NCBI GenBank assembly: GCA_944391115.1
Contig: CALXSJ010000030.1
Location: 1 to 34,611, forward strand
DNA from: an uncultured Victivallales bacterium
GTDB lineage: Bacteria; Verrucomicrobiota; Lentisphaeria; Victivallales; UBA1829
Direction: 5' to 3'
DNA: 34,611 bases
Position 1 is the stretch's first letter; each line of letters opens with the position of its first letter. The notes under the pieces are model-generated. The model was not told where the DNA came from. It ran no database searches and saw nothing but the letters and a program-made list of their open reading frames with translations. The position numbers were made by a program, and so were the translations under genes. This document shows, piece after piece, positions 23,898 to 32,499 of the stretch.

Positions 23898-24716
23898 ATG
23901 AAAGAGCGCCAGGTAAAGCTGATGCGCGTGGGCTTCTTTGCCTGCGCCAATGTCACACGGGTCACACCGACAAGGGTCTCCCCTTCCTTCGAATGCGTCG
24001 AGATTCTGACGGGAGGAAAACTTTTCTTCGAATTGAACGGTGAATTCAAACTCTTTGAACGCGGAGCGGTTTTCTGGCACAGCGCGGGCGAAGACACCAT
24101 CTGCGAAACCGACGCCGGAGATCCCTACCGGTGCATCGTGTTCCATTTCAGGGTCTCCGACGGCTGCCGCCCCGGTCCCCGCGTCAGCATCTGGGATTCC
24201 ACCGACTCCGCCGTCGATTTCGCCTCCGAATGTCACAAGGCGTTTCACGCAGGAAATGCCGACATGGAAGCGCTCTCCGATTACGCGTATTCCACCATCC
24301 GCTGGAAATCCTCTCCGCACCGCTCCCCTGCGGAAATTGCCTTTCCGGAGCCGCTGAAACGGGCGCTCGGCTACATTCAGGAACATTACGCCTCTCCAAT
24401 CGATCCCGAACACATCGCGGAAAAATCGAATTTGAGCCGTCCCTATCTCTTTTCCCTTTTCCGGGAGTATATGAAAACCACGCCGTATCATTATATTCTC
24501 CGGCAGCGGATCGGCAAAGCGAAACTGCTGCTTTCCGGCGGATTGACGCCGATCAAGGAAATCGCGCCGCTCTGCGGATTCGACTCCCTGGAGGTTTTCT
24601 ACCGCCAGTTCAAGAAGGAAACCGGCCTGACCCCCGCGGATTACCGGAAAAAGTACTCGGCATATCCGGAATCCTGGGACAGGATATGTTCACTGCGAAG
24701 ACATCTGAGGAAATAG
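23898..24716 (+). CDS. AraC-family transcriptional regulator
   Basis: 272 residues from the chosen ATG. An N-terminal cupin-like sensor (about 10-110; FECVEILTGGKLFFELNGEF, GDPYRCIVFHF) precedes a C-terminal pair of helix-turn-helix motifs: IAEKSNLSRPYLFSLFREYM and the conserved IKEIAPLCGFDSLEVFYRQFKK block, ending TGLTPADYRKK. An in-frame ATG at 23922 has a better AGG upstream and is possible. The frame stays open upstream to 23790, but that part is promoter sequence. It is divergent from the sugar isomerase gene and likely activates it in response to a sugar. Confidence 0.9.
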   Translation: MKERQVKLMRVGFFACANVTRVTPTRVSPSFECVEILTGGKLFFELNGEFKLFERGAVFWHSAGEDTICETDAGDPYRCIVFHFRVSDGCRPGPRVSIWDSTDSAVDFASECHKAFHAGNADMEALSDYAYSTIRWKSSPHRSPAEIAFPEPLKRALGYIQEHYASPIDPEHIAEKSNLSRPYLFSLFREYMKTTPYHYILRQRIGKAKLLLSGGLTPIKEIAPLCGFDSLEVFYRQFKKETGLTPADYRKKYSAYPESWDRICSLRRHLRK

Positions 24717-24775
24717 ACAGAGCCGCATCGGCAAACACATCTGTCCGAAATCCGCGAATGCCCGTGCGCCGTCAT

Positions 24776-25666
24776 TCAGAATCGCGGGGTCTTCCGCATG
24801 AACCGGGATGTTTCATCATGAAAACGGGAACGGTAGCGGCAGCGCCGGCAGAGTTCCTCGGAAGCGCATCCGCGGGAAAACGCGCGGCGCATCGCATTGG
24901 CCCTGCTGTTGGAAAGGATGGTCCGGAGCGTTTCCCGGTTCGCATCTCCGAGACGGATTGCTCCGTCGCGGTCAAGACAGCACGCCGTAACCTGTCCGTC
25001 CGCCAGCACGGCAAACTGCCGCCGGAGACCGTGGCAGAACACGGGGCCGGGAACGGGAGAAGCATGAAGATCCGGCCAGTCAAACGGCCTGTCGAAATGC
25101 AGGGAAACACGTTCCGCGGGATGAAGGACTGCGGGAGTTCCGGCTTCGGGCGGTTCACACCTCGCGCCAAAATATTCCCCGATCCGCGCAAGACTCTCCG
25201 CTGCGGAGGGACTCCCCTCCATGCCGAGATTCCAGAAGCGGTAGTTTACATGCAGCGCGGGAAGACGCCGCAGCGCTTCGGTTGTAAAAGCCAGAATCTC
25301 ATCCAGATGCCCGTCGGAAAGTCCGCTGTGCATGGAAACATTGATCTGGCGGAAATCCCCCGGAAAAAGGGCTTCGGCGTTCGGAGAGGCAAAAAGCGTG
25401 CCGTTTGTGGTAAGCCCCATCGCCAGATTCCGCTTCGCGGCATCGCGTATCAAATCCGGAAATTCCGGGTGAAGCAGAGCCTCCCCCATCACATGGAGGT
25501 AGGCGATTCCGGCAAGAGAGGCCGTTTCGGACGCGAGACGCTGAAACAGTCCGCGCTCCATGAAACGCGGTTCCCGGATTGTCCCGGGACAGAACGGACA
25601 GTTTCCGTTGCAGACGTTCGTGAGCTCCAGATAGGCGGCGCGGAACGCCTTGCGGCGATTCACCAT
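24776..25666 (-). CDS. Radical SAM protein with SPASM-like C-terminus
   Basis: 296 residues. The radical SAM cluster motif is CNGNCPFC (C19, C23, C26, CX3CX2C), followed by the GGE-like VMGEALLHPEF and LTTNGTL segments. The C-terminal region has further cysteines (FCHGLRR, ACCLDRDG, GCASEELCRRCRY) that could hold an auxiliary Fe-S cluster as in SPASM domains. Such proteins modify peptides, sugars or proteins; no precursor peptide is evident nearby. The ATG at 25666 has AGGGA 6 bases upstream and overlaps the tyrA stop by 7 bp; an ATG at 25684 is possible. It is the last gene of the frr-GT-tyrA unit and converges on araC. Confidence 0.85.
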   Translation of the reverse strand: MVNRRKAFRAAYLELTNVCNGNCPFCPGTIREPRFMERGLFQRLASETASLAGIAYLHVMGEALLHPEFPDLIRDAAKRNLAMGLTTNGTLFASPNAEALFPGDFRQINVSMHSGLSDGHLDEILAFTTEALRRLPALHVNYRFWNLGMEGSPSAAESLARIGEYFGARCEPPEAGTPAVLHPAERVSLHFDRPFDWPDLHASPVPGPVFCHGLRRQFAVLADGQVTACCLDRDGAIRLGDANRETLRTILSNSRANAMRRAFSRGCASEELCRRCRYRSRFHDETSRFMRKTPRF

Positions 25667-26523
25667 TTCTTTTCCCTGCGCCATTCCTCGATCAGAGTCT
25701 TTCCGAGCCCGAACTCGCGCTCGAATCCGTCGAAGTCGTCGTTCTGGATCATGCGCTTCATCAGCGTGCAGCGCTCCTCGTAGGAGTTAATCGCCTCGAT
25801 GACGGCGGTCTTGTTGTGGGAGATGATGTCCCGCCACATCCGGGGAGAGGACGCCGCCACGCGGATCGTGTCGCGGAATCCCGAAGCGCAGCCGGCGAAC
25901 CGCTGTTCCTTCACGATCGGATCGGGCTCGTCCAGCACGCTCAGCGCGAGCGCGGAGGATACGATATGCGGCACATGGCTGGTGTGCGCGACCAGCAGAT
26001 CATGCGCGGCGGAATCAATCCGGAAAATCCTTCCGCCGACGCTCTCCCACATCGCCTCGACCATTTCCAGAGCCTCGGCATCGGTTTTATAAGGCGGCAC
26101 GATGAACACCGTGGCGTTGCCGTAGATGCCGGGCACCATCGCCTCGGGACCGGATTTCTCCGTTCCTGCCATCGGATGGCTTCCGACGAAGCGGATTCCC
26201 TCGGCAAGCGCGGCCTTTTCAATGCATCCTTTCACGCTGCCGATGTCTGTAACGATCACATTTTCCTCTTTCATCAGATCCGCATGTTTCTGAAGATATT
26301 CAATAATCGTCGGCACGGGAAGGCAGATCACGGCGACGTCCGCCTCTTTCAGGAGCTCTTCCGCAGTGGAGCAAAACGAATCCAGCACGCCATTCTTCAG
26401 CGCCCAGACGCCGACTTCGCGCCGCCGCGCCCATCCGATCCGGCGGTAACGGCCCTCCGGCAGACTCGCCGCGAGAGAAGCTCCCAGCATGCCGACACCG
26501 ATGATTCCGATTGTTGTTTTCAT
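25660..26523 (-). CDS. tyrA: Prephenate dehydrogenase
   Basis: 287 residues, the size of monofunctional TyrA. It has a Rossmann motif GVGMLG (9-14), AVICLPVPTIIEYL near 64-77, TDIGSVKG near 92-99, and the catalytic-His block GSHPMAGTEKSG (H116). The helical C-terminal dimerisation domain includes HTSHVPHIVSSALA and FRDTIRVAASSPRMW. It oxidatively decarboxylates prephenate to 4-hydroxyphenylpyruvate with NAD+ in tyrosine synthesis. No ACT regulatory domain is present. The start overlaps the glycosyltransferase stop by 4 bp. Arogenate dehydrogenase activity is the alternative. Confidence 0.92.
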   Translation of the reverse strand: MKTTIGIIGVGMLGASLAASLPEGRYRRIGWARRREVGVWALKNGVLDSFCSTAEELLKEADVAVICLPVPTIIEYLQKHADLMKEENVIVTDIGSVKGCIEKAALAEGIRFVGSHPMAGTEKSGPEAMVPGIYGNATVFIVPPYKTDAEALEMVEAMWESVGGRIFRIDSAAHDLLVAHTSHVPHIVSSALALSVLDEPDPIVKEQRFAGCASGFRDTIRVAASSPRMWRDIISHNKTAVIEAINSYEERCTLMKRMIQNDDFDGFEREFGLGKTLIEEWRREKKW

Positions 26524-28373
26524 TTCCGACCATCCTTATCCGAGGCGAATTCCTCAATCAAAGTCGCGACCAGCTCGCATGGCACTGTTTTTCCGTCGAC
26601 CTGAGTGCGCCCGTAATCGCGCAGGGTGTCGAAACACAGCTGAGGATCCCCCTGCACATTCCGGATCCTCAGGCTGATCTGCACATTCTCCGCATTGCCG
26701 GGCGGCGGAATCGGGATCGTGACAGGACTTTCCGTCACAGTGAGCACCTGCCGGCCGTTCACTTCCATCTGAAAGGAAAAGTCTGTTCCCGCCACAGGGA
26801 ACTGCAGGGTCAGACGCTTGATCCGCGCACCCTGGCCGCTGCGGGGAAGAAGAAAGTTTTTTTCAATTGTCATTCCGTCCTGAAGCGCCATCGTCCCCCA
26901 TCCGCCGCGGATCCTCTGCACATGATCCTGAATCAGGATCCGCGCATCATCCAGCGGACTGACCGTCCCATGCGGCCGGAGGAAACGCATCAGCACCGGT
27001 TCATACGTCCCGGAATAAGCCGGATAAACGACATAGGCAAACAGCAGCGCTGCAATCATAATCAGCAGGAGATGCAATACACGCCGCGTCTTCAGCATCC
27101 CCGGAATCTGCGCGAGAAATACGCCGCCGCTGACGCAAAGCAGAGGAATCACAGGCACACGGAAGCGCGCAAGGATGTAAAATGCGCTCACGGAGAAGGC
27201 GTAAAACAGAAGGAACCCCCAGAGCAGCAGGAACTGTTTCCGGCGCAGAAACATGCGGCGCCGGAATCCGCTGAATCCCCCCGCCAGCGCCAGCGCCAGC
27301 AGGAACCCGGTCGGCAGGAAATGCAGCGTCCGCATCAGGGAGCTTTTCCGTGCGTTGTATTCCGTAATATTGTTCGGCCATTCCGCAGAATCCCAGAACA
27401 GAAGGAATTTATTGAACTGAAGTTCCAGAAACGCGCCCGGCTCACGCCGGAACCACTCGAACATCCGCGCGGGAATGGAAACACTCTTTTCCGTTTTCAT
27501 CCACGCTTCATAGGTCGGCGGATAAGGAATGTCCAACCCCCCCGGCGCGGACTCCGGATTGTTGCCGATGCAGAGCACCGCGCCACCCGCGGTGGAAGGA
27601 CCGCAGAGTTTTCCCGTCCGGAACGAGTTATAGGCGGCAAACGGCAGCTGCGGAAGAATCGCGAACATCAAAAACAGCAGGAGCGGAAGCAGCGCCTTTT
27701 TCCAGTTCGCGCGCCATACGTAAAACGCGGCAAAGACAACCGGTGGCAGAAAACACCATGTGTTGCCGCGTGTCAGAACGGAACATCCCAGAACAAATCC
27801 GGCAAGCCCCCAGAAAAGCAGTTTCCGCTTCCGAAGCGCAAGAAGCAGGAGAAAAAAAAGAAGCACGATCCAGAAGGCCTGAAGCGTTTCCAGGAGCGCG
27901 TAAGGCGTGAAATAAATCAGAATCGCAGACAATGCGCAGAGGAGTGCGCTCCACAAGCCGGCTTTCCGCCCTGCGGTCACCGCTCCGGCAAGCCCCGCTA
28001 GATACACGGCCGCCCCTCCAAGAAGACTCTGCACGGCAATCAGGATCCATGGACTCGTCGAGAAAAAGCGGCAGAAAGGCAGCAAGACCGAATAATAGAA
28101 CGGCTGATAATAAAATGTGTCCGGCAGTTTTCCATTCAGGATGGCGTCGGCAAGCGCGCAGTAAGTCGCCATGTCGGTGATGGAAGAAGGAGCATAAACG
28201 GCGGAATCGGCGGCTGCAAGCTGCGCGGAAACCAGGAGCCGGATCAGAAACCCGGCGCCGGAAATCAGCAGAAGCAGACGGAAAAACCGTGCAGACGGAA
28301 AAACCGCCCTGCCCTGCCGGACGGAACGGTTTTTCCTGAAAGACGGAATACTTTCTGAAGGAGATCGTTTCAA
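26520..28373 (-). CDS. GT-C family glycosyltransferase, GT39/ArnT-like membrane protein
   Basis: 617 residues. A short basic N-terminus is followed by about ten to twelve hydrophobic segments between residues 25 and 440. The first extracytoplasmic loop holds ITDMATYCALADAILNG, with acidic residues at the position of the GT-C catalytic Asp. YILARFRVPVIPLL near 397-410 is typical of the PMT/ArnT class. A soluble C-terminal domain of about 150 residues follows. Such enzymes transfer sugars from polyprenyl-phosphate donors to lipids or proteins on the outer face of the membrane. The start is TTG, overlapping the frr stop as TTGA; the next Met lies beyond the first membrane segment. Donor and acceptor are unknown. 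Confidence 0.8.
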   Translation of the reverse strand: MKRSPSESIPSFRKNRSVRQGRAVFPSARFFRLLLLISGAGFLIRLLVSAQLAAADSAVYAPSSITDMATYCALADAILNGKLPDTFYYQPFYYSVLLPFCRFFSTSPWILIAVQSLLGGAAVYLAGLAGAVTAGRKAGLWSALLCALSAILIYFTPYALLETLQAFWIVLLFFLLLLALRKRKLLFWGLAGFVLGCSVLTRGNTWCFLPPVVFAAFYVWRANWKKALLPLLLFLMFAILPQLPFAAYNSFRTGKLCGPSTAGGAVLCIGNNPESAPGGLDIPYPPTYEAWMKTEKSVSIPARMFEWFRREPGAFLELQFNKFLLFWDSAEWPNNITEYNARKSSLMRTLHFLPTGFLLALALAGGFSGFRRRMFLRRKQFLLLWGFLLFYAFSVSAFYILARFRVPVIPLLCVSGGVFLAQIPGMLKTRRVLHLLLIMIAALLFAYVVYPAYSGTYEPVLMRFLRPHGTVSPLDDARILIQDHVQRIRGGWGTMALQDGMTIEKNFLLPRSGQGARIKRLTLQFPVAGTDFSFQMEVNGRQVLTVTESPVTIPIPPPGNAENVQISLRIRNVQGDPQLCFDTLRDYGRTQVDGKTVPCELVATLIEEFASDKDGRK

Positions 28374-28930
28374 ACCTTCATCAGCTCCTTTTCCTTTTCC
28401 TCGGCAAGTTTGTCGATGTTCGCGATGTAGGAGTCGGTCATCTTCTGGATTTTGTCCAGCACATTCTTGAGTTCGTCCTCGGTGATCTCGGAGGCTTTCT
28501 GAGCTTTCTTCGCGGCCTCATTGGCATCGCGTCTCGCGTTGCGGACGGCGACGCGCGCCTCCTCTGTGCGCGCCTTGACCTGTTTGGCCAGGGCGATGCG
28601 GCGGTCCTCACTCAGCGGAGGAATCGGAAGGCGGACGATCTTGCCGTCGCTGACCGGAGAAATTCCGATGTTGGAATTGATGATCGCCTTTTCGATCGCA
28701 TGAACGGCGCTCTGATCCCAGGGCTGGATCGCAATGGTGCGGGCGTCCGGGGTGGACAGTCCGGCGATGTCGCGAAGCCTTGTATTCGTTCCGTAATACT
28801 CGATCATGAGGTTTTCCACCAGAACAGTGGAAGCTTTTCCGGTCCGGATCGCGGCGATGTCGTTCTTCATCGCCTCTTCCGCATTCATCATGCCTTCTTC
28901 CATGGTGTCGAGGATGTCTTCAATGGCCAT
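28370..28930 (-). CDS. frr: Ribosome recycling factor
   Basis: 186 residues, the standard RRF length. Family blocks are all present: MEEGMMNAEEAMKNDIAAIRTGKAS, YYGTNTRLRDIAGLSTPDART, the AIQPWD and IEKAIINSNIGI segments, IPPLSEDRR near 103-111 and a long C-terminal helix EEARVAVRNARRDANEAAKKA. It splits post-termination ribosomes together with EF-G. AAGGAG lies 8 bases before the ATG. It is usually next to pyrH; here a TIM-barrel gene sits between them. Downstream it overlaps a glycosyltransferase gene. Confidence 0.97.
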   Translation of the reverse strand: MAIEDILDTMEEGMMNAEEAMKNDIAAIRTGKASTVLVENLMIEYYGTNTRLRDIAGLSTPDARTIAIQPWDQSAVHAIEKAIINSNIGISPVSDGKIVRLPIPPLSEDRRIALAKQVKARTEEARVAVRNARRDANEAAKKAQKASEITEDELKNVLDKIQKMTDSYIANIDKLAEEKEKELMKV

Positions 28931-28965
28931 TTCCAGATCTCCTTTTTTTATTTATGTGTAAACAT

Positions 28966-29850
28966 TCAATTCAAAATCGAACGAAAGGTTTCCGCAATCC
29001 GCTTGACAGACAACGTCTGAGGGATCGTCCGCACCTCGGTCTGAAGAGAGATCAGCCGGGGAGCGCTGCGCAGCTCCGCAATCTGCTTTTTCCAGTCAAT
29101 CCGCCCTGTTCCGGGAAGCTGATGAGCGTCGCTGTAACCGTCATTGTCATGCAGGTGGAAAGTCACGATGTAAGGTTTCATGACTGCAAAGGAATCAGCG
29201 GTTTCCCCGATTCCCTCCCACCATGCATCAGAAATCTCTTCGAAATATTTCGACTGGTCCTTTCCGGGGAACGGCGACATCAGGCAGGCGTGTCCGGTAT
29301 CGAAACAGCAGCCGATGCACGGGGAGTCGAAGGCGGAAACAAGCCCGGCCACCTCGGCGGCGGAATTCGGCGGCTCATAACTGTTTTCGACCGCGATGAT
29401 AATGCCGAGCTTCTCGGCTTCCGGCAGCAGCTGTTCCAGTGCGTCCGTCGCCAGTTCGCGCAGACGCTTCATCGGAATATGCTCAAACACCCAGCTGTAA
29501 GCGCCGACATGCATGGTATAGGTCCTGCATCCCGCGTCGACAGCATAGGCCATTGCCGTTTTATGATCCTCGATCATGCCTTTGCGCCGGGCCATGTCGG
29601 AACAGTTCAGATCGAAAGCCGCTCCCCAAGGCGCATGGACGGCTCCGAGCCGGATTCCCGCCTTCCTTGCCATTGTCATCAAGGGCGCGAAAAAAGCCGG
29701 TTCCCGCAGGATTCTCGTCATCCAGACATGGCTGAACACCAGATGCTCCACTCCATTCGCCTTAAATTCGGCAAAAACGTTCGGAATCATCACATCGGGC
29801 ACATATTGCCAGGAATAATAACCGAACAGCGGCACATCAGTCGTTGACAT
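28966..29850 (-). CDS. TIM-barrel sugar phosphate isomerase/epimerase between pyrH and frr
   Basis: 294 residues of the xylose-isomerase-like superfamily. Putative metal and catalytic residues are E155 (AVENSYEPP), D184 and H187 (FDTGHA), H232 and D235 (FHLHDNDG), H243 and E272 (LQTEV). This full set suggests an active epimerase or isomerase of the tagatose-epimerase or hydroxypyruvate-isomerase-like type; the exact substrate is unknown. AAGGAG lies 9 bases before the ATG. It starts 80 bp after pyrH and ends 35 bp before frr, all on the same strand, so it is likely co-transcribed with translation genes. Confidence 0.87.
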   Translation of the reverse strand: MSTTDVPLFGYYSWQYVPDVMIPNVFAEFKANGVEHLVFSHVWMTRILREPAFFAPLMTMARKAGIRLGAVHAPWGAAFDLNCSDMARRKGMIEDHKTAMAYAVDAGCRTYTMHVGAYSWVFEHIPMKRLRELATDALEQLLPEAEKLGIIIAVENSYEPPNSAAEVAGLVSAFDSPCIGCCFDTGHACLMSPFPGKDQSKYFEEISDAWWEGIGETADSFAVMKPYIVTFHLHDNDGYSDAHQLPGTGRIDWKKQIAELRSAPRLISLQTEVRTIPQTLSVKRIAETFRSILN

Positions 29851-29930
29851 CAGGTCGATCTCCTTTTTCCACCTTCCAGCAGCGGGATTTCAATTTACAC
29901 CCATCTCCTTGATTTCGCAAGCCGGAAACG

Positions 29931-30653
29931 TCAGCTGACGACGGTTCCGACGGAATAATCTCCGGAGAGGACCTTGCAGAGCGCGCCGTCCTCGGAAAAA
30001 TTGAAGACGATGATGTGCAGATTGTTGTCCGCGCAGAGGGAAAACGCCGCGGAATCCATCACCGCATAGTGCCCGGAGAGCGCCTCCTGGAAAGAGAGTC
30101 TGTCGAACTTGATTGCGCTTTTGTCCTTCATCGGATCGGCGGTATAAATCCCGTTTACCTTGGTGGCTTTCATGACAGCCTGACAACCGGTCTCCAGCGC
30201 GCGCAGCGCGGCTGTGGTATCCGTGGTAAAGAATGGCGCACCTGTTCCCGCGGCGAAAATCACAAGTTCTCCGCGGGAAAGCTGTTCCATTGCCTCTTCC
30301 CGGTCAAAACGTTTCGCGAAAGGCTCCATCGCGACCGCACAGTGGACATGACACTTCACACCGGCCTGCCGGAAGGCATCCTTGAGACAAAGCGCATTCA
30401 TCACGGTTGCGAGCATTCCCATATGGTCGGCGGTCACGCGGTCCATTCCGCCTTTCGAACCGGCGAGACCGCGCCAGAGATTTCCCGCGCCGACAACCAG
30501 CGCGACCTCCACGCCCATGTCAAGAGCCTCCTTGATCCTGGCCACCACGTCCGTGACAGCCTCCCGGGAAAATCCATGCGCCTGCGTTCCTTTCAGAGCC
30601 TCCCCGCTGATTTTAAGAAGCACCCGTTTATATAAAAGCTTTGATTCCGACAT
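29931..30653 (-). CDS. pyrH: UMP kinase
   Basis: 240 residues, matching the E. coli enzyme in length. It begins YKRVLLKISGEALKG near 8-22, then VALVVGAGNLWRGLAG near 50-65 (P-loop-like anion hole), MDRVTADHMGMLATVMNAL, FFTTDTTAALRALE and KATKVNGIYTADP near 168-180. It phosphorylates UMP to UDP with ATP and is a hexameric cytoplasmic enzyme of pyrimidine synthesis. The ATG at 30653 has AAAGG 6 bases upstream; upstream in-frame sequence is promoter. rpsB and tsf, the usual upstream neighbours, are absent here. Confidence 0.96.
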   Translation of the reverse strand: MSESKLLYKRVLLKISGEALKGTQAHGFSREAVTDVVARIKEALDMGVEVALVVGAGNLWRGLAGSKGGMDRVTADHMGMLATVMNALCLKDAFRQAGVKCHVHCAVAMEPFAKRFDREEAMEQLSRGELVIFAAGTGAPFFTTDTTAALRALETGCQAVMKATKVNGIYTADPMKDKSAIKFDRLSFQEALSGHYAVMDSAAFSLCADNNLHIIVFNFSEDGALCKVLSGDYSVGTVVS

Positions 30654-30681
30654 AACGCGCCTTTCTTTTTTTATTTTGGGT

Positions 30682-30709
30682 AAAATACAACAGAAAAGCA
30701 AATTCGCAA
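30682..30709 (-). promoter_or_regulatory. Putative pyrH promoter
   Basis: Minus-strand TTGCGA (30704-30709) and TATTTT (30682-30687) with a 16-bp spacer, 29 bp upstream of the pyrH start codon. Confidence 0.45.
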
Positions 30710-30818
30710 AGCGGGGCTCTAAAAATTTCCGTTTTTTCCATGACAAAACTTCATGCTGATATTCGGATATCATAATATATTATAATGATGACACACATCT
30801 CTGCCAAGGAGTTGCTGA

Positions 30819-30935
30819 ATGGTTATGTCAACTGCAATTGCGGAAGTGCGTGCGCGGGACTCTCATCGAATCCGGAAACCGGGAAATGTGAAACAGCTAT
30901 ATCTGCAAAGAGGAAGTCATTCAAGGAACGCCAAT
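30819..30935 (+). pseudogene. eno: Probable decayed 5' fragment of an enolase gene
   Basis: From ATG 30819, with AAGGAG 7 bases upstream, the frame reads MVMSTAIAEVRARD, which matches the start of enolases (STAIVDVRARE). Enolases continue EILDSRGNPTVE. Here LIESGN appears in another frame and then VKQLYLQRGSHSRNA returns to the first, resembling the enolase V-YL--GS-SRAA block. Similarity stops near 30935 and T-rich sequence follows. Small indels and loss of the remaining gene indicate a remnant. The resemblance is judged by eye only. Confidence 0.4.
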
Positions 30936-30962
30936 TTTTTCTCATTTTTTTTCTTTTCAGAT

Positions 30963-30990
30963 TTGACTTTTACGGAACAGCATGTAATTT
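30963..30990 (+). promoter_or_regulatory. Putative tRNA-Phe promoter
   Basis: TTGACT (30963-30968) and TAATTT (30985-30990), 16 bp apart, end 15 bp before the tRNA. This gives a short leader. Confidence 0.45.
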
Positions 30991-31005
30991 ACACTCCTAT
31001 TCAGT

Positions 31006-31081
<76 letters not shown>

Positions 31082-31095
31082 TTTTTTGTCTCTTT

Positions 31096-31124
31096 GCCGG
31101 ACGGACACACCGTTCGGCTTTTTT
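31096..31124 (+). terminator. Intrinsic terminator of tRNA-Phe
   Basis: GCCGGACGG (31096-31104) pairs with CCGTTCGGC (31110-31118) over 9 bp with one G-T pair and a 5-nt loop, followed directly by six Ts. It begins 15 bp after the tRNA. Confidence 0.88.
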
Positions 31125-31932
31125 ATTTCCCTGTTTTGCGCATTGATTTTTCAATAGCTTGCAAAATCAGAGAAAAACGGCGATTCTCCGTTTTCCACCA
31201 TCCCCAATGCAGATTCCCTGATTCTCCGGCAAATTCTCCGTTTGCCTCATGTTCATGTCCGGGACACCTGGATTGGTGCAGTGTACACAGAATTCTAGGC
31301 TTGGCCTTTGAGCCCAGCTGAAATTCCGCTTTTTATTTTCCCGCTGCAACAGTCTGCAAACTCCATCGCAAGACAGAATGACCGGAGTATTTTTCAAAAC
31401 AGGCCGAAAAATCAGTTTTTCTGCTTAGATCGCGGAATAAAGCACCCCCATCTTGAGTGATTTGAAAACTTCGTCTTTTTGAGGTAGAGAGAAGATTTCT
31501 GAAAAACCTCAAAATGGTCGAGCATTTTCAAAATTCTCTACCGAGCGGTCTTTGGGTCTGTTTTTTCATTTTGGGGATAAATTTGAGCTCAACTCGCGTT
31601 TTGCCCGAAAGCGGAGAATCTCCACGTTTCTCTTATGAAGGTGTGTTTCAGCCCCTCTCCCGGTAATTTCTCCGGGGGAGTAAAAGACCGGTATTTTGGT
31701 CCGGAAAGCATTTGTCGGAAGAAATACACGTCAAAAAAAACGACCTTGGATCATCATTTTTTCTCTGTCATGCATTCATTTTTCGATCTTCTCTTGAAAT
31801 AACGTTCTGGTTATCAATGAATAAAACAAAAATATACTGACAGAAGACGTTTGTTCGAAAACACAAGAGGTCTACCCCTTATTCGCCCAATTCATAACAA
31901 CGTCTTTTCGGCTCAGAGAATTTTTCGAGTTT
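31125..31932. other. Long stretch without a recognisable gene
   Basis: About 800 bp with no convincing coding frame on either strand. It holds three direct copies of ATTCTCCG (31183-31190, 31221-31228, 31233-31240) and one inverted copy (31612-31619), an AAAATG/CATTTT inverted repeat (31511-31528), and a GC-rich hairpin around 31656-31680. It separates the tRNA from IS debris and probably represents decayed sequence. Confidence 0.5.
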
Positions 31933-32011
31933 TGCGGTTGGCCCCGAAAGCTGGACAACTTGACTTGGGGTAAAATGTCCGTTAAATTAACCTGAAAAGG
32001 GAGGGCGTTCT

Positions 32012-32167
32012 ATGAAAAAGTCATATAACTCCAAATTCAAAAGCCGCGTAGCATTGGAAGCGCTGCGGGGAGAATTGACGGATGCTGAGATCGCGAAAAA
32101 ATATCAGGACCATCCGAATCAGGTCCAGCGGTGGATTTCTAGGAGAAACCGGAGATTTTCAAATTGA
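32012..32167 (+). pseudogene. Truncated IS3 orfA
   Basis: Starts MKKSYNSKFKSRVALEALRG and includes the helix-turn-helix ELTDAEIAKKYQDHPNQVQRW typical of IS3-family OrfA. After codon 43 the frame runs into sequence aligned to orfB and stops at 32167 (51 codons). GGGAGGG lies upstream of the ATG. It is non-functional as a transposase because the catalytic orfB is mostly missing. Confidence 0.8.
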
Positions 32168-32499
32168 ATCAAGGGAGCCAGTTTACCAGTCCGGAGTTCG
32201 TGGCGAAAGTTTGGGATCATGGCATTCTGATCCGCATGAAGGGGCGGGGACGCTGTTTGGATCATGTAAAAAAGGGGCGCTTCTGGTGGGCATTGAAATA
32301 TGAGGACATCAAAATTAAAGAGTATATCAGCTTGCCGCAGCTCCGTTTCGGTGTTCAGCATTATGTGAATTTTTACAATTCCAGACGGATTCATTCGGCT
32401 CTCCAATATCGGACGCCGGATGAAGTCTATTTCGGAACTTGCAATCGGCATTCAATGGGATATCGTAAACCAAAGGTCTTTACACCAATCTTTTCATAA
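32168..32499 (+). pseudogene. 3' fragment of IS3 orfB (DDE integrase) with lost active site
   Basis: It encodes the C-terminal third of the rve-type transposase, nearly identical in frame to copy 2 over LPQLRFGVQHYVNFYNSRRI and YRTPDEVYFGTCNR. The second catalytic Asp (SDQGSQF in copy 2) reads LNQGSQF here, and the catalytic Glu segment DNAKMERFW reads DHVKKGRFW, so Asp and Glu are both lost. The upstream part including the first Asp is deleted. The junction with orfA lies around 32141-32155. Confidence 0.85.

Noticed and set aside
31167-31397. A 76-codon minus-strand frame downstream of tRNA-Phe
   Set aside because: No start signal, no recognisable motif, and odd composition; treated as chance.
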